Assembly (NCBI GenBank): GCA_002506825.1
Contig: DAYH01000023.1
Location: forward strand, 24,399-88,398
Length of the DNA stretch: 64,000 bases
DNA from: Euryarchaeota archaeon UBA103
Lineage (GTDB): Archaea > Thermoplasmatota > Poseidoniia > Poseidoniales > Thalassarchaeaceae
Reading direction: 5' to 3'
Positions 1-8,714 of the stretch are shown here, piece after piece. Within the stretch, counting starts at the first letter, position 1; each line of letters begins with the position of its first letter. A program made the position numbers and the translations under genes. The notes below the pieces were generated by a model, which saw nothing but the letters and a program-made list of their open reading frames with translations, was not told where the DNA came from and did no database searches.

Positions 1-42
1 AATATAATTTCAATACGCAATTGTTATTGAATTGTCCCCCTA

Positions 43-2421
43 ATGAATGGTATGGACACGCGCCGCTTGCTGAGGCCGATATTGATTGCAACGATGCTTC
101 TGGCCTCGACCTATGTGGCCTCGGCTACTGATACTGATGGAGACGGTACCGATGACACCAATGATGACTTTCCCAATGATCCGTGCGCCGATACCGATAC
201 TGATTCTGACGGGATGCCGGACAACCTAGTTCCCGGATGCTCGGTGACCAACATTGTAGCACATACGTCATTTGAAGATCCATTCACGGTGTCTAGTGTG
301 AAGTATACGGATAGCGGCAATGAGAGTATCGATCGATATCTATGGAATAACCTGGACCAACCTCATGTTTCTCACAATCAGACTATCGGAGGCGAGATGG
401 GCTTCTCACTTTACTATGAGTCCAATGGAGGGGTCGGACTCACTGATGGCGATTATTTTGGAACGGTAAACTACTCTGGAACTGTAGGGAACTTTACAGA
501 TGGCAATAATGGGTACCAGATGTCCGATGTAGATGGGGTGACTACTCTGATTTTTGATAGTGTGGATGCAGATTATCTGACCTTTGATATGTTCCTTCAA
601 GATACATCGTACGAGACATCTACCCCTATTGATTACCTTGTTATTTCATTCAATGGTTCATTATCAGAGGTTTCGATATTGAATACTACAGGTTTCGATA
701 TTGATTCTGACTTTCAGTCTTATCTGGGGAACTGGACCAGTATGGTTACAGATATCTCCTCCGCTGGAGCTGGCGTCCTTGAGGTAAAATTCAGCTCCAA
801 TGCAGCTACCGAATCTTTATTCTTGGACAATATCGAATTTACTTCCTCATCACAGCTTGTAGAGGATGACGACGATGATAATGACGGGGTTCTGGATGAT
901 TTCGATAGTTGTCCGATCGGAGATATTGGCTGGATCTCAGATAATAGCACAGATGCGGACTCGGACGGATGTAGAGATTCTAGTGAAGATCCCGATGGAG
1001 GTAATAACCAAGGAGGCAATAATCCCGATTCACAGGATGATTCGCATTGCCTGACTGTAAGTAACTTTACGATGAACTCAACTTACTTTGTAACAATAGA
1101 TATCGTCAATATCTGCAGTGATGCGATTCAATACCCCGGGGCCAATGCAAGTGCTGATCACAATGGAGTCATTGGATTTTATAATTACACCAATTGGTTT
1201 TATGTGATAGAGGGAAACGCTTCTTACAACCTCGGTTGGCAGCTGTCATTTGATCAATCTGTCATAGATGGAACCACAATTACTCTTGAGTTTGCGGCTT
1301 CGGTACTGAATTGTGGCGCTAATAATTCATGGTCGCATGAATGTCCAAACTCGGTTCTGTCACATCAATTCATATTCATCGACACTGACTCAAGTGGAAA
1401 TAATTCAGATCTTGACGACGACGACGACGGAGTGAATAATTCGGAAGATGCGTTTCCACTAGATCCGAATGAGTGGGATGACACAGATAATGACGGAATC
1501 GGTGACAATTCTGATGGTGATGATGATGATGACGGTTACACAGACCAGGTGGAAGGGTGGTGTGGTTCCGATCCGTTAGACGTCAATTCTGTTCCAACCG
1601 ACTCTGATGGCGATGGAGAATGTGATGCCATGGATGCCGATGGTGACAATGATGGAGTCGATGATGGCGATGATGCGTTCCCAAATGATAGTACTGAGTG
1701 GGTAGACACAGACATGGACGGATGGGGAGACAACGCTGACTACGACGATGATGGAGATGGTTGGATGGATACCGACGAGGACTCCTGTGGTAGCGACTCG
1801 ATGGATTCGGTCTCTGTTCCTGCAGACTCAGACAGCGATGGCGAATGCGATGTTATGGACCCAGATGATGACAATGATTCGGTTGTGGATATTGACGATG
1901 CCTTTCCTCTCGACCCCAGCGAGTCATCGGACCTTGACATGGACGGCATTGGGAACAATGCCGATGATGATATTGATGGCGATGGGTGGGCCAACTCCGT
2001 TGAGGAGGAATGTGCCGGAGCTGGCGGGGAAGGCGACCCGAATAGCGCCAACGAGCGACCTAGTGACATCGATGGCGATGGCGATTGCAATGCATTCGAC
2101 CCTGATGACGACGGAGATGGAGTGGCCGATGGTGATGATGCGTTTCCCTTGGATGCAACTGAATGGCTAGACACGGATAAGGATGGAACAGGCGATAATA
2201 CCGACCCTGATGATGATGGGGATATGTTCGCCGATGAGTATGAGGCCGAATGTAATAGCGATCCATTGGACTCGGACTCATCTCCGGGGGACTTAGATGA
2301 TGATGGTATTTGTGATGGGATGGATGATTTCAATGATATCAAGAGTGACAATACTCCAGGATTTGGCCTAATTTCGGCTATATCTGTCCTGGCCCTTGCT
2401 GCGCTGACCAGAAGGGATTGA
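43..2421 (+). CDS. Secreted calcium-binding repeat protein with PGF-type C-terminal sorting signal
   Basis: Predicted cell-surface protein. Residues 1-28 are a signal peptide (Arg-Arg, hydrophobic stretch, cleavage likely after VASA). An in-frame ATG at 52 is an equally good start. Residues about 80-275 look like a secreted beta-sandwich module that I cannot name, and a second non-repetitive module covers about 340-450. Residues 456 to about 763 hold four Asp-rich thrombospondin type 3-like units with DxDxDG calcium-loop motifs and conserved DAFP and CGSDP elements. The C-terminus is PGF, then a hydrophobic helix, then Arg-Arg, which matches the PGF-CTERM type of archaeosortase signal. Role inferred: calcium-stiffened adhesin or envelope component anchored after sortase processing. 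No neighbour points to a substrate. The antisense strand has long serine-rich open frames created only by the Asp codon bias. Confidence 0.8.
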   Translation: MNGMDTRRLLRPILIATMLLASTYVASATDTDGDGTDDTNDDFPNDPCADTDTDSDGMPDNLVPGCSVTNIVAHTSFEDPFTVSSVKYTDSGNESIDRYLWNNLDQPHVSHNQTIGGEMGFSLYYESNGGVGLTDGDYFGTVNYSGTVGNFTDGNNGYQMSDVDGVTTLIFDSVDADYLTFDMFLQDTSYETSTPIDYLVISFNGSLSEVSILNTTGFDIDSDFQSYLGNWTSMVTDISSAGAGVLEVKFSSNAATESLFLDNIEFTSSSQLVEDDDDDNDGVLDDFDSCPIGDIGWISDNSTDADSDGCRDSSEDPDGGNNQGGNNPDSQDDSHCLTVSNFTMNSTYFVTIDIVNICSDAIQYPGANASADHNGVIGFYNYTNWFYVIEGNASYNLGWQLSFDQSVIDGTTITLEFAASVLNCGANNSWSHECPNSVLSHQFIFIDTDSSGNNSDLDDDDDGVNNSEDAFPLDPNEWDDTDNDGIGDNSDGDDDDDGYTDQVEGWCGSDPLDVNSVPTDSDGDGECDAMDADGDNDGVDDGDDAFPNDSTEWVDTDMDGWGDNADYDDDGDGWMDTDEDSCGSDSMDSVSVPADSDSDGECDVMDPDDDNDSVVDIDDAFPLDPSESSDLDMDGIGNNADDDIDGDGWANSVEEECAGAGGEGDPNSANERPSDIDGDGDCNAFDPDDDGDGVADGDDAFPLDATEWLDTDKDGTGDNTDPDDDGDMFADEYEAECNSDPLDSDSSPGDLDDDGICDGMDDFNDIKSDNTPGFGLISAISVLALAALTRRD
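1408..2332 (+). repeat. Four thrombospondin type 3-like coding repeats
   Basis: Four units of about 72-80 codons inside the first gene. Each runs from a DDDDGV-like block through DAFPxDxxEW, DTDxDGxGDN and a Cys-containing segment to SDGDGECDxMD. The units are divergent at DNA level, so this is an old protein repeat and not a recent duplication or a CRISPR. Confidence 0.8.
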
Positions 2422-2497
2422 TGGCGCCGACAGCAGGACTCGAACCTGCGACCTGTGGATTAACAGTCCACCGCTCCACCAACTAAGCTATGTCGGC
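2422..2497 (-). tRNA. tRNA-Asn (GTT)
   Basis: Cloverleaf on the minus strand: acceptor GCCGACA pairs with TGTCGGC, and the anticodon stem GTGGA/TCCAC encloses loop CTGTTAA with anticodon GTT. The T-arm reads GCAGG TTCGAGT CCTGC. The discriminator is G and CCA is encoded (the TGG at 2422-2424 on the plus strand). No intron. It lies directly after the stop of the upstream secreted-protein gene, in convergent orientation. Confidence 0.95.
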
Positions 2498-2539
2498 CCA
2501 AGCTGGGCGCGGCATAACACATTCATCAATGAATCGGAG

Positions 2540-3496
2540 TCATTCCCACTCAATCGTGCCTGGTGGTTTATGTGTAATATCATACACTACCCTGTTTACT
2601 TGTCCTTTCAGAGAGTTAGTTATCTCGGTGCTAATGGATGCTAGAACCTCATGAGGTATGTCAGAATACTTGGCGCTCATCCCGTCCAGACTAGCTACAG
2701 CTCGAACAACTACAGTCTCGCCGTGGACCCTAGTGTCTCCGTGTACTCCGACGCTCCTTACTGGCAGTAATGCAGCGAAATATTGCCAAGGAAGGTCGCA
2801 TTTTCCTGCGGCCGCGGCTTCCTGAAGTCTAATCTCCACGATATGACAGGCTTCACGGCAGGACTCGACTCTTTGCCTGGTCAGATCCCCCAAGACCCTG
2901 ACAGCTAGGCCGGGACCAGGGAAAGGTTGTCTCTCGCTAGATTTTATCCCTAGGCGACGGGCAATTTGTCTAACCTCATCCTTGTAGAATTCACGAAGTG
3001 GTTCGACTATCTTAAGATCGACATCATCTGGCAACCCTCCGACATTATGATGACTCTTGATGACGTCCCTCTCTCCTCCTCCGGACTCGATCCAATCTGG
3101 CGCTATGGTGCCCTGCACTAGGAATTTTGCGCCGCACTTTTCCTGCTCTTCCTCGAAGACTCTGATAAATTGCTCACCGATAACCTTCCTCTTCTCTTCA
3201 GGATCGGTGACCCCATCTAAGTTACTGAAGAATCTTTCAGATGCGTCGACAACCTGCAGATCAATACCCATCTCCTTGAACATCTCCCTGACCTCCTCGG
3301 TCTCCCCCTTGCGCATGAATCCGGTATCGACATAGACGCAGTGGAGTAAACTTCCAACAGCACGGTGAGCGAGTACTGCGGCTACAGTACTGTCAATACC
3401 CCCCGAACAAGCTATAATTGCTGTATCGTCAATCTGGGAGTCCAATGCTTCGATAGCCTCATCGACCAGCATCTGAGTGTCCATCACTGGATTCAC
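2540..3496 (-). CDS. guaAB: GMP synthase subunit B (ATP pyrophosphatase/synthase subunit)
   Basis: Aminates XMP to GMP using ATP and ammonia from a separate glutaminase subunit; archaea usually split GMP synthase in two, and no amidotransferase domain is attached here. The PP-loop SGGIDS is at residues 31-36, and the C-terminus [13 protein letters not shown] is the typical GuaA dimerisation and substrate-binding tail. Length 318 is normal for the subunit. The GTG start at 3496 overlaps the TGA of purE as GTGA, indicating translational coupling; an ATG five codons in (3484) is the alternative. The glutaminase partner is not in this window. Confidence 0.93.
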   Translation of the reverse strand: MNPVMDTQMLVDEAIEALDSQIDDTAIIACSGGIDSTVAAVLAHRAVGSLLHCVYVDTGFMRKGETEEVREMFKEMGIDLQVVDASERFFSNLDGVTDPEEKRKVIGEQFIRVFEEEQEKCGAKFLVQGTIAPDWIESGGGERDVIKSHHNVGGLPDDVDLKIVEPLREFYKDEVRQIARRLGIKSSERQPFPGPGLAVRVLGDLTRQRVESCREACHIVEIRLQEAAAAGKCDLPWQYFAALLPVRSVGVHGDTRVHGETVVVRAVASLDGMSAKYSDIPHEVLASISTEITNSLKGQVNRVVYDITHKPPGTIEWE

Positions 3497-3966
3497 CCCT
3501 GAATGGACTCGTCGTCAGAGATTACCTTCGCGGTCATTGCTTCCCTGTAATCTCTGTAAGCACCAGAAAGTGTTTCGTCCGAGGTGGCGAGTATCTGTAC
3601 TGCTAATGCGCCTGCATTATCGCCACGATCTACACCTACGGTTGCCACAGGCATTCCGGGTGGCATTTGAACGATAGAGAGCAAGGAGTCCATCGGCACC
3701 TTTCCCCCGACTGGCACACCTATTACTGGCTTACTAGTCATTGAGGCTATCACTCCCGGAAGGGCGGCGGCGACACCTGCCATTCCAATGAAAACTTGGC
3801 ATCCTGAATCCTCAGCGGCGCTGATGATACCCTCGAGATATTTGGGTGCCCTGTGTGCGGAAGCAACCCTGATTTCGAAGGTTACATCGAACTTCTCCAG
3901 CACGGAGCGGCATTTCTCAGCGATAGGCAAATCTGATTTCGAACCAAGCACGACACATATGTCCAT
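3493..3966 (-). CDS. purE: N5-carboxyaminoimidazole ribonucleotide mutase / AIR carboxylase PurE
   Basis: Purine biosynthesis, carboxylation step to CAIR. The N-terminal GSKSD (residues 8-12) and SAHRAP (36-41) form the PurE active site, and the glycine-rich [14 protein letters not shown] and KPVIGVPV segments follow. Length 157 is typical of the single-domain enzyme. It is first in a two-gene unit with GMP synthase subunit B, overlapping by 4 nt, so two purine steps are co-expressed. Whether it works as class I mutase (needing PurK) or class II carboxylase cannot be settled from the sequence; no purK is seen here. Confidence 0.93.
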   Translation of the reverse strand: MDICVVLGSKSDLPIAEKCRSVLEKFDVTFEIRVASAHRAPKYLEGIISAAEDSGCQVFIGMAGVAAALPGVIASMTSKPVIGVPVGGKVPMDSLLSIVQMPPGMPVATVGVDRGDNAGALAVQILATSDETLSGAYRDYREAMTAKVISDDESIQG

Positions 3967-4004
3967 GACTCTCGGGACGTAAGGAGGTTCAAATGCCTGC
4001 CGTT

Positions 4005-4907
4005 CTATTCTTCCTCATCAGAGACTATGAGGCCAATTGGCCACTCAGTATCGGGACTAATGAATTGAAGACCTCCGATTACCCTCATTATGTCTCCAGA
4101 GAATTTGTGCCCTTCGAAAAGACAGTCTTGTACGAAGCCAAATTTACAGATGTAAGACAATGAAATGTAATCCATATTGGCCCTTGAAAGCCCATAAAGT
4201 ACCATTTCTCCTTCTCCAAGGGGCACTGAAGCTATTTTGCCCCTGTTCCATACTTCTGAATATACCTGCCATTCATCGGAAAGTTTTCCCGAGTCCCATG
4301 AAGATTTATTGATAGGGAGGATGATTCTGGCTGGGGGTATTGAAAACACCTCTGATATCATCTCAATAGACCTAATGAAGGCAATCAAGAAAACAGCATA
4401 AGCGGCCCATCCCAGCATTGACGAGTAGTAAATATGTGCCAAAAATAGAACTCCTCCGATGGCCAAGAGTATCCAATCTATTGGCAGAATAATGAAGGCA
4501 TCACTAGAAGTTGGTTGGGCGTTTCTTGCATTAGAAACAGGAACAATTAGCAAAATCCATGAAATTATGAAAAGTACTCCTGAAACAATCTGATCGTCTG
4601 GTGTTCTACCTGTAAAGATCAGTGGAAAAATGCTTGAGATAAGGAAGAACGGCGACCATGCAACTGGTTTCAGTATAGGCCACGCCAGAGGTCGCATTCT
4701 CTGTCTCGCCCAACCAAATCTATGCTCGAACGTCGGGGTTGCCATCCCCGGTGGGAAATGCATCTCTGAATTCCTAATCAGGGGCACATTGTGCGTTCTC
4801 TGCATGTCCCACCAAGCTGGATCTCCGCGTAGCCAGTTCCTATCACCATGCGCCTCCATTGAATAGCGACGGAGGAGTTTAGCATATGAATTAGGACGAG
4901 TGTTCAT
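4005..4907 (-). CDS. Uncharacterised membrane protein
   Basis: Not recognised. The 300-residue product starts with a charged, aromatic-rich cytosolic segment (about 1-85). Four or so hydrophobic helices follow between residues 85 and 190 (for example [20 protein letters not shown] and [19 protein letters not shown]). A soluble C-terminal domain of about 105 residues ends in DEEE. No catalytic motif stands out. Its start lies inside the last codons of gcvPB (17-nt overlap, same strand), so it is probably translated from the glycine cleavage transcript. That is the only functional hint; a role in glycine metabolism is unsupported. Confidence 0.7.
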   Translation of the reverse strand: MNTRPNSYAKLLRRYSMEAHGDRNWLRGDPAWWDMQRTHNVPLIRNSEMHFPPGMATPTFEHRFGWARQRMRPLAWPILKPVAWSPFFLISSIFPLIFTGRTPDDQIVSGVLFIISWILLIVPVSNARNAQPTSSDAFIILPIDWILLAIGGVLFLAHIYYSSMLGWAAYAVFLIAFIRSIEMISEVFSIPPARIILPINKSSWDSGKLSDEWQVYSEVWNRGKIASVPLGEGEMVLYGLSRANMDYISLSYICKFGFVQDCLFEGHKFSGDIMRVIGGLQFISPDTEWPIGLIVSDEEE

Positions 4908-6399
4908 CCTTCGGATATCTCAGAATGAGATTTCGAGCGGCCCAAACTTCGTCCACTCTTCCCACCGGAGTGGTATGAGGGGCGGTTAGAACCACCTCTG
5001 GGTCCTCTGCTAGGATGGCATGGAAGTCTTCGGCGAACTTATCCAAAACTTCCTTCGACTCAGTCTCTGTGGGTTCGAACATTAGGCATTCGGGAACTAT
5101 CTGGGGGAAGTATAGTGTGGGCGCCATATAGCCAAAATCTAGGAGCCTCTTTGCTACGTCCTTCCCGCTAACTCCTGTCAACTCCTTTAGAGGAGACATT
5201 GAAAGCGTGAATTCATGCTTAACTACGTCAGCCGGACAGCCTTCAATTGGCATGGCATGAATATTCAGCTCTGGATTGGGATTCATTATCCTATGTCTGA
5301 GGTAGTTTGCATTGAGAACCGCATGCTCACTCATCCTCTCCAAATCACGACCATATCTCCGATAGAAGGCCCATGCCCTTACTACTGCCCCTGCATTTCC
5401 GTTCCACTGCTGGACCTTTCCTATAGATTGCTCAGGAGAGACCCAATGATACCAGAAACCGTCTCCCACAGTACCGGATTCATCAGAGGGGAGCTCTTTA
5501 CGCCCTACCAAAGGAGTTGGGAGGAACTTCGAGAGATGTTCCTTTACTCCTATGGGGCCGCTTCCCGGCCCACCTCCGCCATGTGGCTGACTGAAGGTTT
5601 TGTGGAGATTATAGTGTACTGCATCGAAACCCATCCTTCCGGGGTCGGTCTTACCCAGAATCGCATTGAAATTAGCGCCATCGTAGTACATCTGTCCTCC
5701 CGCAGAATGGACAATCTCTGTTGCTTCGGCGATTTCGGGCTCGAAAACGCCTAATGTACTTGGATTAGTAATCATCATCGCAGCAGTATCTTCGCCCACC
5801 GCTGAGCGGAGCGCATCCAGATCAATACGGCCGTCTTTCGCACTTGGAATCTCTATTATCTGATATCCGCACATCGAAGCGGATGCAGGGTTTGTTCCAT
5901 GTGCCGAATCGGGCACAATCACCTTATCGCGATGGCCTTCTCCTCGTTCTCTGTGGAACTCTTGGATACATCTAATTGCAGTGAATTCTCCTTGTGCGCC
6001 TGCGACTGGCTGGAGTGTCACTGTATCCATTCCAGAGCATATTGCTAGCATCTCCTGCATCTCGTAGTATATTGCAAGAAGGCCCTGAACCTGAGCCTCG
6101 GGCTGCAAAGGATGGATACGGTCGATTCCTGGATTCTGTACTATCTTCTCGTTTAGCCTCGGATTATGCTTCATCGTACAGGAGCCCAACGGGTAGAAGC
6201 CGGTATCTATTCCAAAATTTTTCTGAGAAAGTTTGGTGTAATGTCTGACTAGCTCCGGCTCGCTAGCTCTAGGCCACTCCGGCAGGCTATTTCTCCTCAG
6301 AGATTCTGGAATCTGACTAATGGAGTCATCTGTTAGAGGGGGTGGTTGGGACCAACCAGCGCTCTTGGAGCCGTTGAAGTCAAAAATTGTATCAGTCAT
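4891..6399 (-). CDS. gcvPB: Glycine dehydrogenase (decarboxylating) subunit 2
   Basis: PLP-carrying half of the split P-protein, which decarboxylates glycine and passes the aminomethyl group to lipoyl-H-protein. From the ATG at 6399 the product has 502 residues. DSAHGTNPASA lies at about 164-174, and HYNLHKTFSQPH carries the Schiff-base Lys at about 267, followed by a GGGGPGSGP loop. The start is chosen because it forms an ATGA overlap with the gcvPA stop; 30 further upstream in-frame codons would lie inside gcvPA and are rejected. Translationally coupled to gcvPA. Confidence 0.95.
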   Translation of the reverse strand: MTDTIFDFNGSKSAGWSQPPPLTDDSISQIPESLRRNSLPEWPRASEPELVRHYTKLSQKNFGIDTGFYPLGSCTMKHNPRLNEKIVQNPGIDRIHPLQPEAQVQGLLAIYYEMQEMLAICSGMDTVTLQPVAGAQGEFTAIRCIQEFHRERGEGHRDKVIVPDSAHGTNPASASMCGYQIIEIPSAKDGRIDLDALRSAVGEDTAAMMITNPSTLGVFEPEIAEATEIVHSAGGQMYYDGANFNAILGKTDPGRMGFDAVHYNLHKTFSQPHGGGGPGSGPIGVKEHLSKFLPTPLVGRKELPSDESGTVGDGFWYHWVSPEQSIGKVQQWNGNAGAVVRAWAFYRRYGRDLERMSEHAVLNANYLRHRIMNPNPELNIHAMPIEGCPADVVKHEFTLSMSPLKELTGVSGKDVAKRLLDFGYMAPTLYFPQIVPECLMFEPTETESKEVLDKFAEDFHAILAEDPEVVLTAPHTTPVGRVDEVWAARNLILRYPKDEHSS

Positions 6400-7760
6400 G
6401 ATGACGCCTCCACCCAAGAAGAGAGTGACTTCTTCAACGAGGAAATGTCGGATTCTGAGGTCCTCTCGTCGCATCCGATTAGTATCCATGATTCCTTTTC
6501 AGGCCACCACTGGCTGATATCAAACCCGCCGATAACACCCAGTTCGAATATGTGAGACAGGGCTTCGGAAGATTTACCCGGAACCTTGACCGCGAACTCC
6601 CTGAAAACCGGAGATTTTGGAAATGCGAATTCGAGCCCTTCTAAAGAAGACAGCTCATCGATCGCCATCCTAGTTGAGGACAATATCCTAGTTGAGAGAG
6701 TTTCTAACCCGACGGGACCGAGAAGAGCCATGTGCATCGCACCCATTAATGCAATTAGAGTCTCATTGGAACAGATGTTTGAGGTAGCCCTATGTCTGCG
6801 GATATGCTGCTCCCTAGTAGACAGAGTGAGGGTGTAAGCAGTCTTTCCCGCAGTATCTATACTCTGTCCGACTATTCTACCTGGCATCAGACGCAAGAAG
6901 TCTTTTTTACAGGCGAAAATACCGTAAATTGGACCGCCGGCAGTTGGCCCTATCCCGAAAGGTTGGCCCTCCCCGACTACTATATCTGCTCCCCAATTTC
7001 CTGGTGGCTCGACTAATCCAAGGGAAGTAACGTCGACTCCCACAATGATGGCGGTTTTTTCCCCCACGGTATCCCTCAGCCTCAGTAGTCCCTCGTCAAG
7101 AATTCCAAATGCATTAGGCTGCTCGACATAAATAGCACAAGATCCTGCGGCACCGGAGGCGGCTTCCAAATCCAAGAAACCGTCTTCATTGTGTGGTATT
7201 TTTCTAATTTCTATACCCACTCCTTGCGTATAATTCTCAATTACTGACATCCTGTGAGGAGGGACTAACTCGGAAACATAAACAGTATTTGGCATCTCTA
7301 CCTTCTTCGACTTGACTCTGACGGCACAGGTTATCGCTTCAGCGGCAGATGTACTAGCATCGTACATTGAAACATTTGAGATTGGAAGGCCTACTAGCTC
7401 TGAAATCATTGTCTGGAACTCCCACATAGCCTGGAGCATCCCTTGACTGACTTCGGGCTGATAGGGAGTATACGAGGTAAGGAATTCACCTCTTGTAGCG
7501 ATCATCGGCACCATTGATGGTACGAAATTTCTAGCCAGCCCTGCTGAAATGAAGGATGGCCTGCTATCGAGATTAACATTGGCCCCCAAGAGCTTCTCGG
7601 CATCTCTGAGTATCTCTTCCTCTGACTGAGGGGGAGGCAAAGGGAGCGGTCCTTCTGATCTTATTGCGGCGGGGATGTCTTCGAACAAATCTTCCATGGA
7701 AGATACCCCCATAATGTCAAGCATTTCCTGCTCTCTTCCGAGGTTTGGCAATTGGTCCAT
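6396..7760 (-). CDS. gcvPA: Glycine dehydrogenase (decarboxylating) subunit 1
   Basis: N-terminal half of the split P-protein of the glycine cleavage system. The 454-residue length and motifs such as SFISAGLARNFVP, FLTSYTPYQPEVSQG and GEGQPFGIGPTAGGP are typical of the subunit that pairs with gcvPB. The ATG at 7760 begins MDQLPNL. It overlaps gcvPB by 4 nt. First gene of the operon gcvPA-gcvPB-membrane protein; gcvT is 2.5 kb upstream on the same strand in a separate unit. Confidence 0.95.
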   Translation of the reverse strand: MDQLPNLGREQEMLDIMGVSSMEDLFEDIPAAIRSEGPLPLPPPQSEEEILRDAEKLLGANVNLDSRPSFISAGLARNFVPSMVPMIATRGEFLTSYTPYQPEVSQGMLQAMWEFQTMISELVGLPISNVSMYDASTSAAEAITCAVRVKSKKVEMPNTVYVSELVPPHRMSVIENYTQGVGIEIRKIPHNEDGFLDLEAASGAAGSCAIYVEQPNAFGILDEGLLRLRDTVGEKTAIIVGVDVTSLGLVEPPGNWGADIVVGEGQPFGIGPTAGGPIYGIFACKKDFLRLMPGRIVGQSIDTAGKTAYTLTLSTREQHIRRHRATSNICSNETLIALMGAMHMALLGPVGLETLSTRILSSTRMAIDELSSLEGLEFAFPKSPVFREFAVKVPGKSSEALSHIFELGVIGGFDISQWWPEKESWILIGCDERTSESDISSLKKSLSSWVEASS

Positions 7761-7868
7761 GGTAGCCCTCAGCTAATTGGAGGCATAGGGAGTTTATGAT
7801 TATCTTTGGTAGGGATTCTGCATGGGAGACCGACACACTCTTATTACTCCCAAGTTAGTCAGTGCACC

Positions 7869-8714
7869 ATGAAGGTCGCAATTACTGCCTCAGATGCATT
7901 CGTGGCGCCTTACATTATTGATGCCCTAGGGGATGCGGCGGTGGTAATTCCAGATGAGGCCTTGGGAGATAGTATGACTCTTGACGTGATGCTGACTCCC
8001 TGTAATGCATTGATACATATTAATTCAAGACCTGTTAATACCAGTGTTGCCAGAAATGATCGTGAAGCCAAAATTATGATGAGAGAGGCCGCGAGACCTG
8101 TTTTAGATGCAGTGAACAGGCATGGAGAGCTTCACATGATCATAGTCGGGACACTGCGAGTATACACTCATTGGTCTCCTGGTGATGACTATTATGGCCC
8201 GGAATCGTCACTATCTCCAAGAGATACTGCTGCAGAAGGTCAGCTATGGATTGAGGAGAATGCCCTAGAGAGAGCAGAGTCAGGGAGACCAGTTAGTGTC
8301 ATCAGGGCATCTAACGTTCAGGGCGTCCCTCTGGAAGGCCCACCTGGCAATGGAATTCTTCATCGATGGGCGAATGAGAGTCAAATTGGTTGGATAAACG
8401 TACCTGGATCGGGGGAGGATGTCAAGGACTTGGTCCATGTCCAGGATTTGGTACAAACCGTACTATCTGTTCTTGAAAACCCCCCTCTAACGAGGGAGAG
8501 CTTTGCCGTTGGCTCTGGCAAGGGAATCACTATGAGTGAACTTGCGAATATCTACAATAGCAAAACTGGTGCTTCTGTGGAGCTGAACCAGAATTCCGAT
8601 GGAGAGGTTTGGGGGATCGTAGATGCTTGGTTCCTAGAGCATAGATGTGGGTTCAGACCCACGGTTAGCCTCGAGGAAATGATTGATGAGTCACTTGCCG
8701 CCTCTGGTTACTGA
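7869..8714 (+). CDS. NAD-dependent epimerase/dehydratase-like protein (extended SDR)
   Basis: The 281-residue protein has extended-SDR features: an N-terminal beta-strand start (MKVAITASDAF), a middle segment IIVGTLRVYTHW, VSVIRASNVQGVP where nucleotide-sugar epimerases have their substrate loop, and VKDLVHVQDLVQ, the usual co-factor domain signature. The N-terminal glycine motif is not the classic GxxGxxG, and I cannot see a clear YxxxK, so catalytic activity is uncertain. Start at 7869 is preferred over 7806: a TATA-like CTTATTAC is centred about 25 bp upstream and homology-like sequence begins there. It overlaps the convergent EF-hand gene by 7 bp. Confidence 0.7.
   Translation: MKVAITASDAFVAPYIIDALGDAAVVIPDEALGDSMTLDVMLTPCNALIHINSRPVNTSVARNDREAKIMMREAARPVLDAVNRHGELHMIIVGTLRVYTHWSPGDDYYGPESSLSPRDTAAEGQLWIEENALERAESGRPVSVIRASNVQGVPLEGPPGNGILHRWANESQIGWINVPGSGEDVKDLVHVQDLVQTVLSVLENPPLTRESFAVGSGKGITMSELANIYNSKTGASVELNQNSDGEVWGIVDAWFLEHRCGFRPTVSLEEMIDESLAASGY

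Noticed and set aside
1408..2332. CRISPR-like repetition
   Set aside because: The repeats are coding, divergent at DNA level, in frame and without constant spacers. No CRISPR array was seen anywhere in the window.
1740..2351. Long serine-rich open frame antisense to the calcium-repeat gene
   Set aside because: It arises from GAT/GAC Asp codons read in reverse; composition is only Ser/Pro-rich and there is no start signal. The sense strand has signal peptide, repeats and sorting signal.
6400..6489. Longer gcvPB start giving 30 extra residues
   Set aside because: It would sit inside gcvPA; the ATGA overlap at 6396-6399 defines the start.
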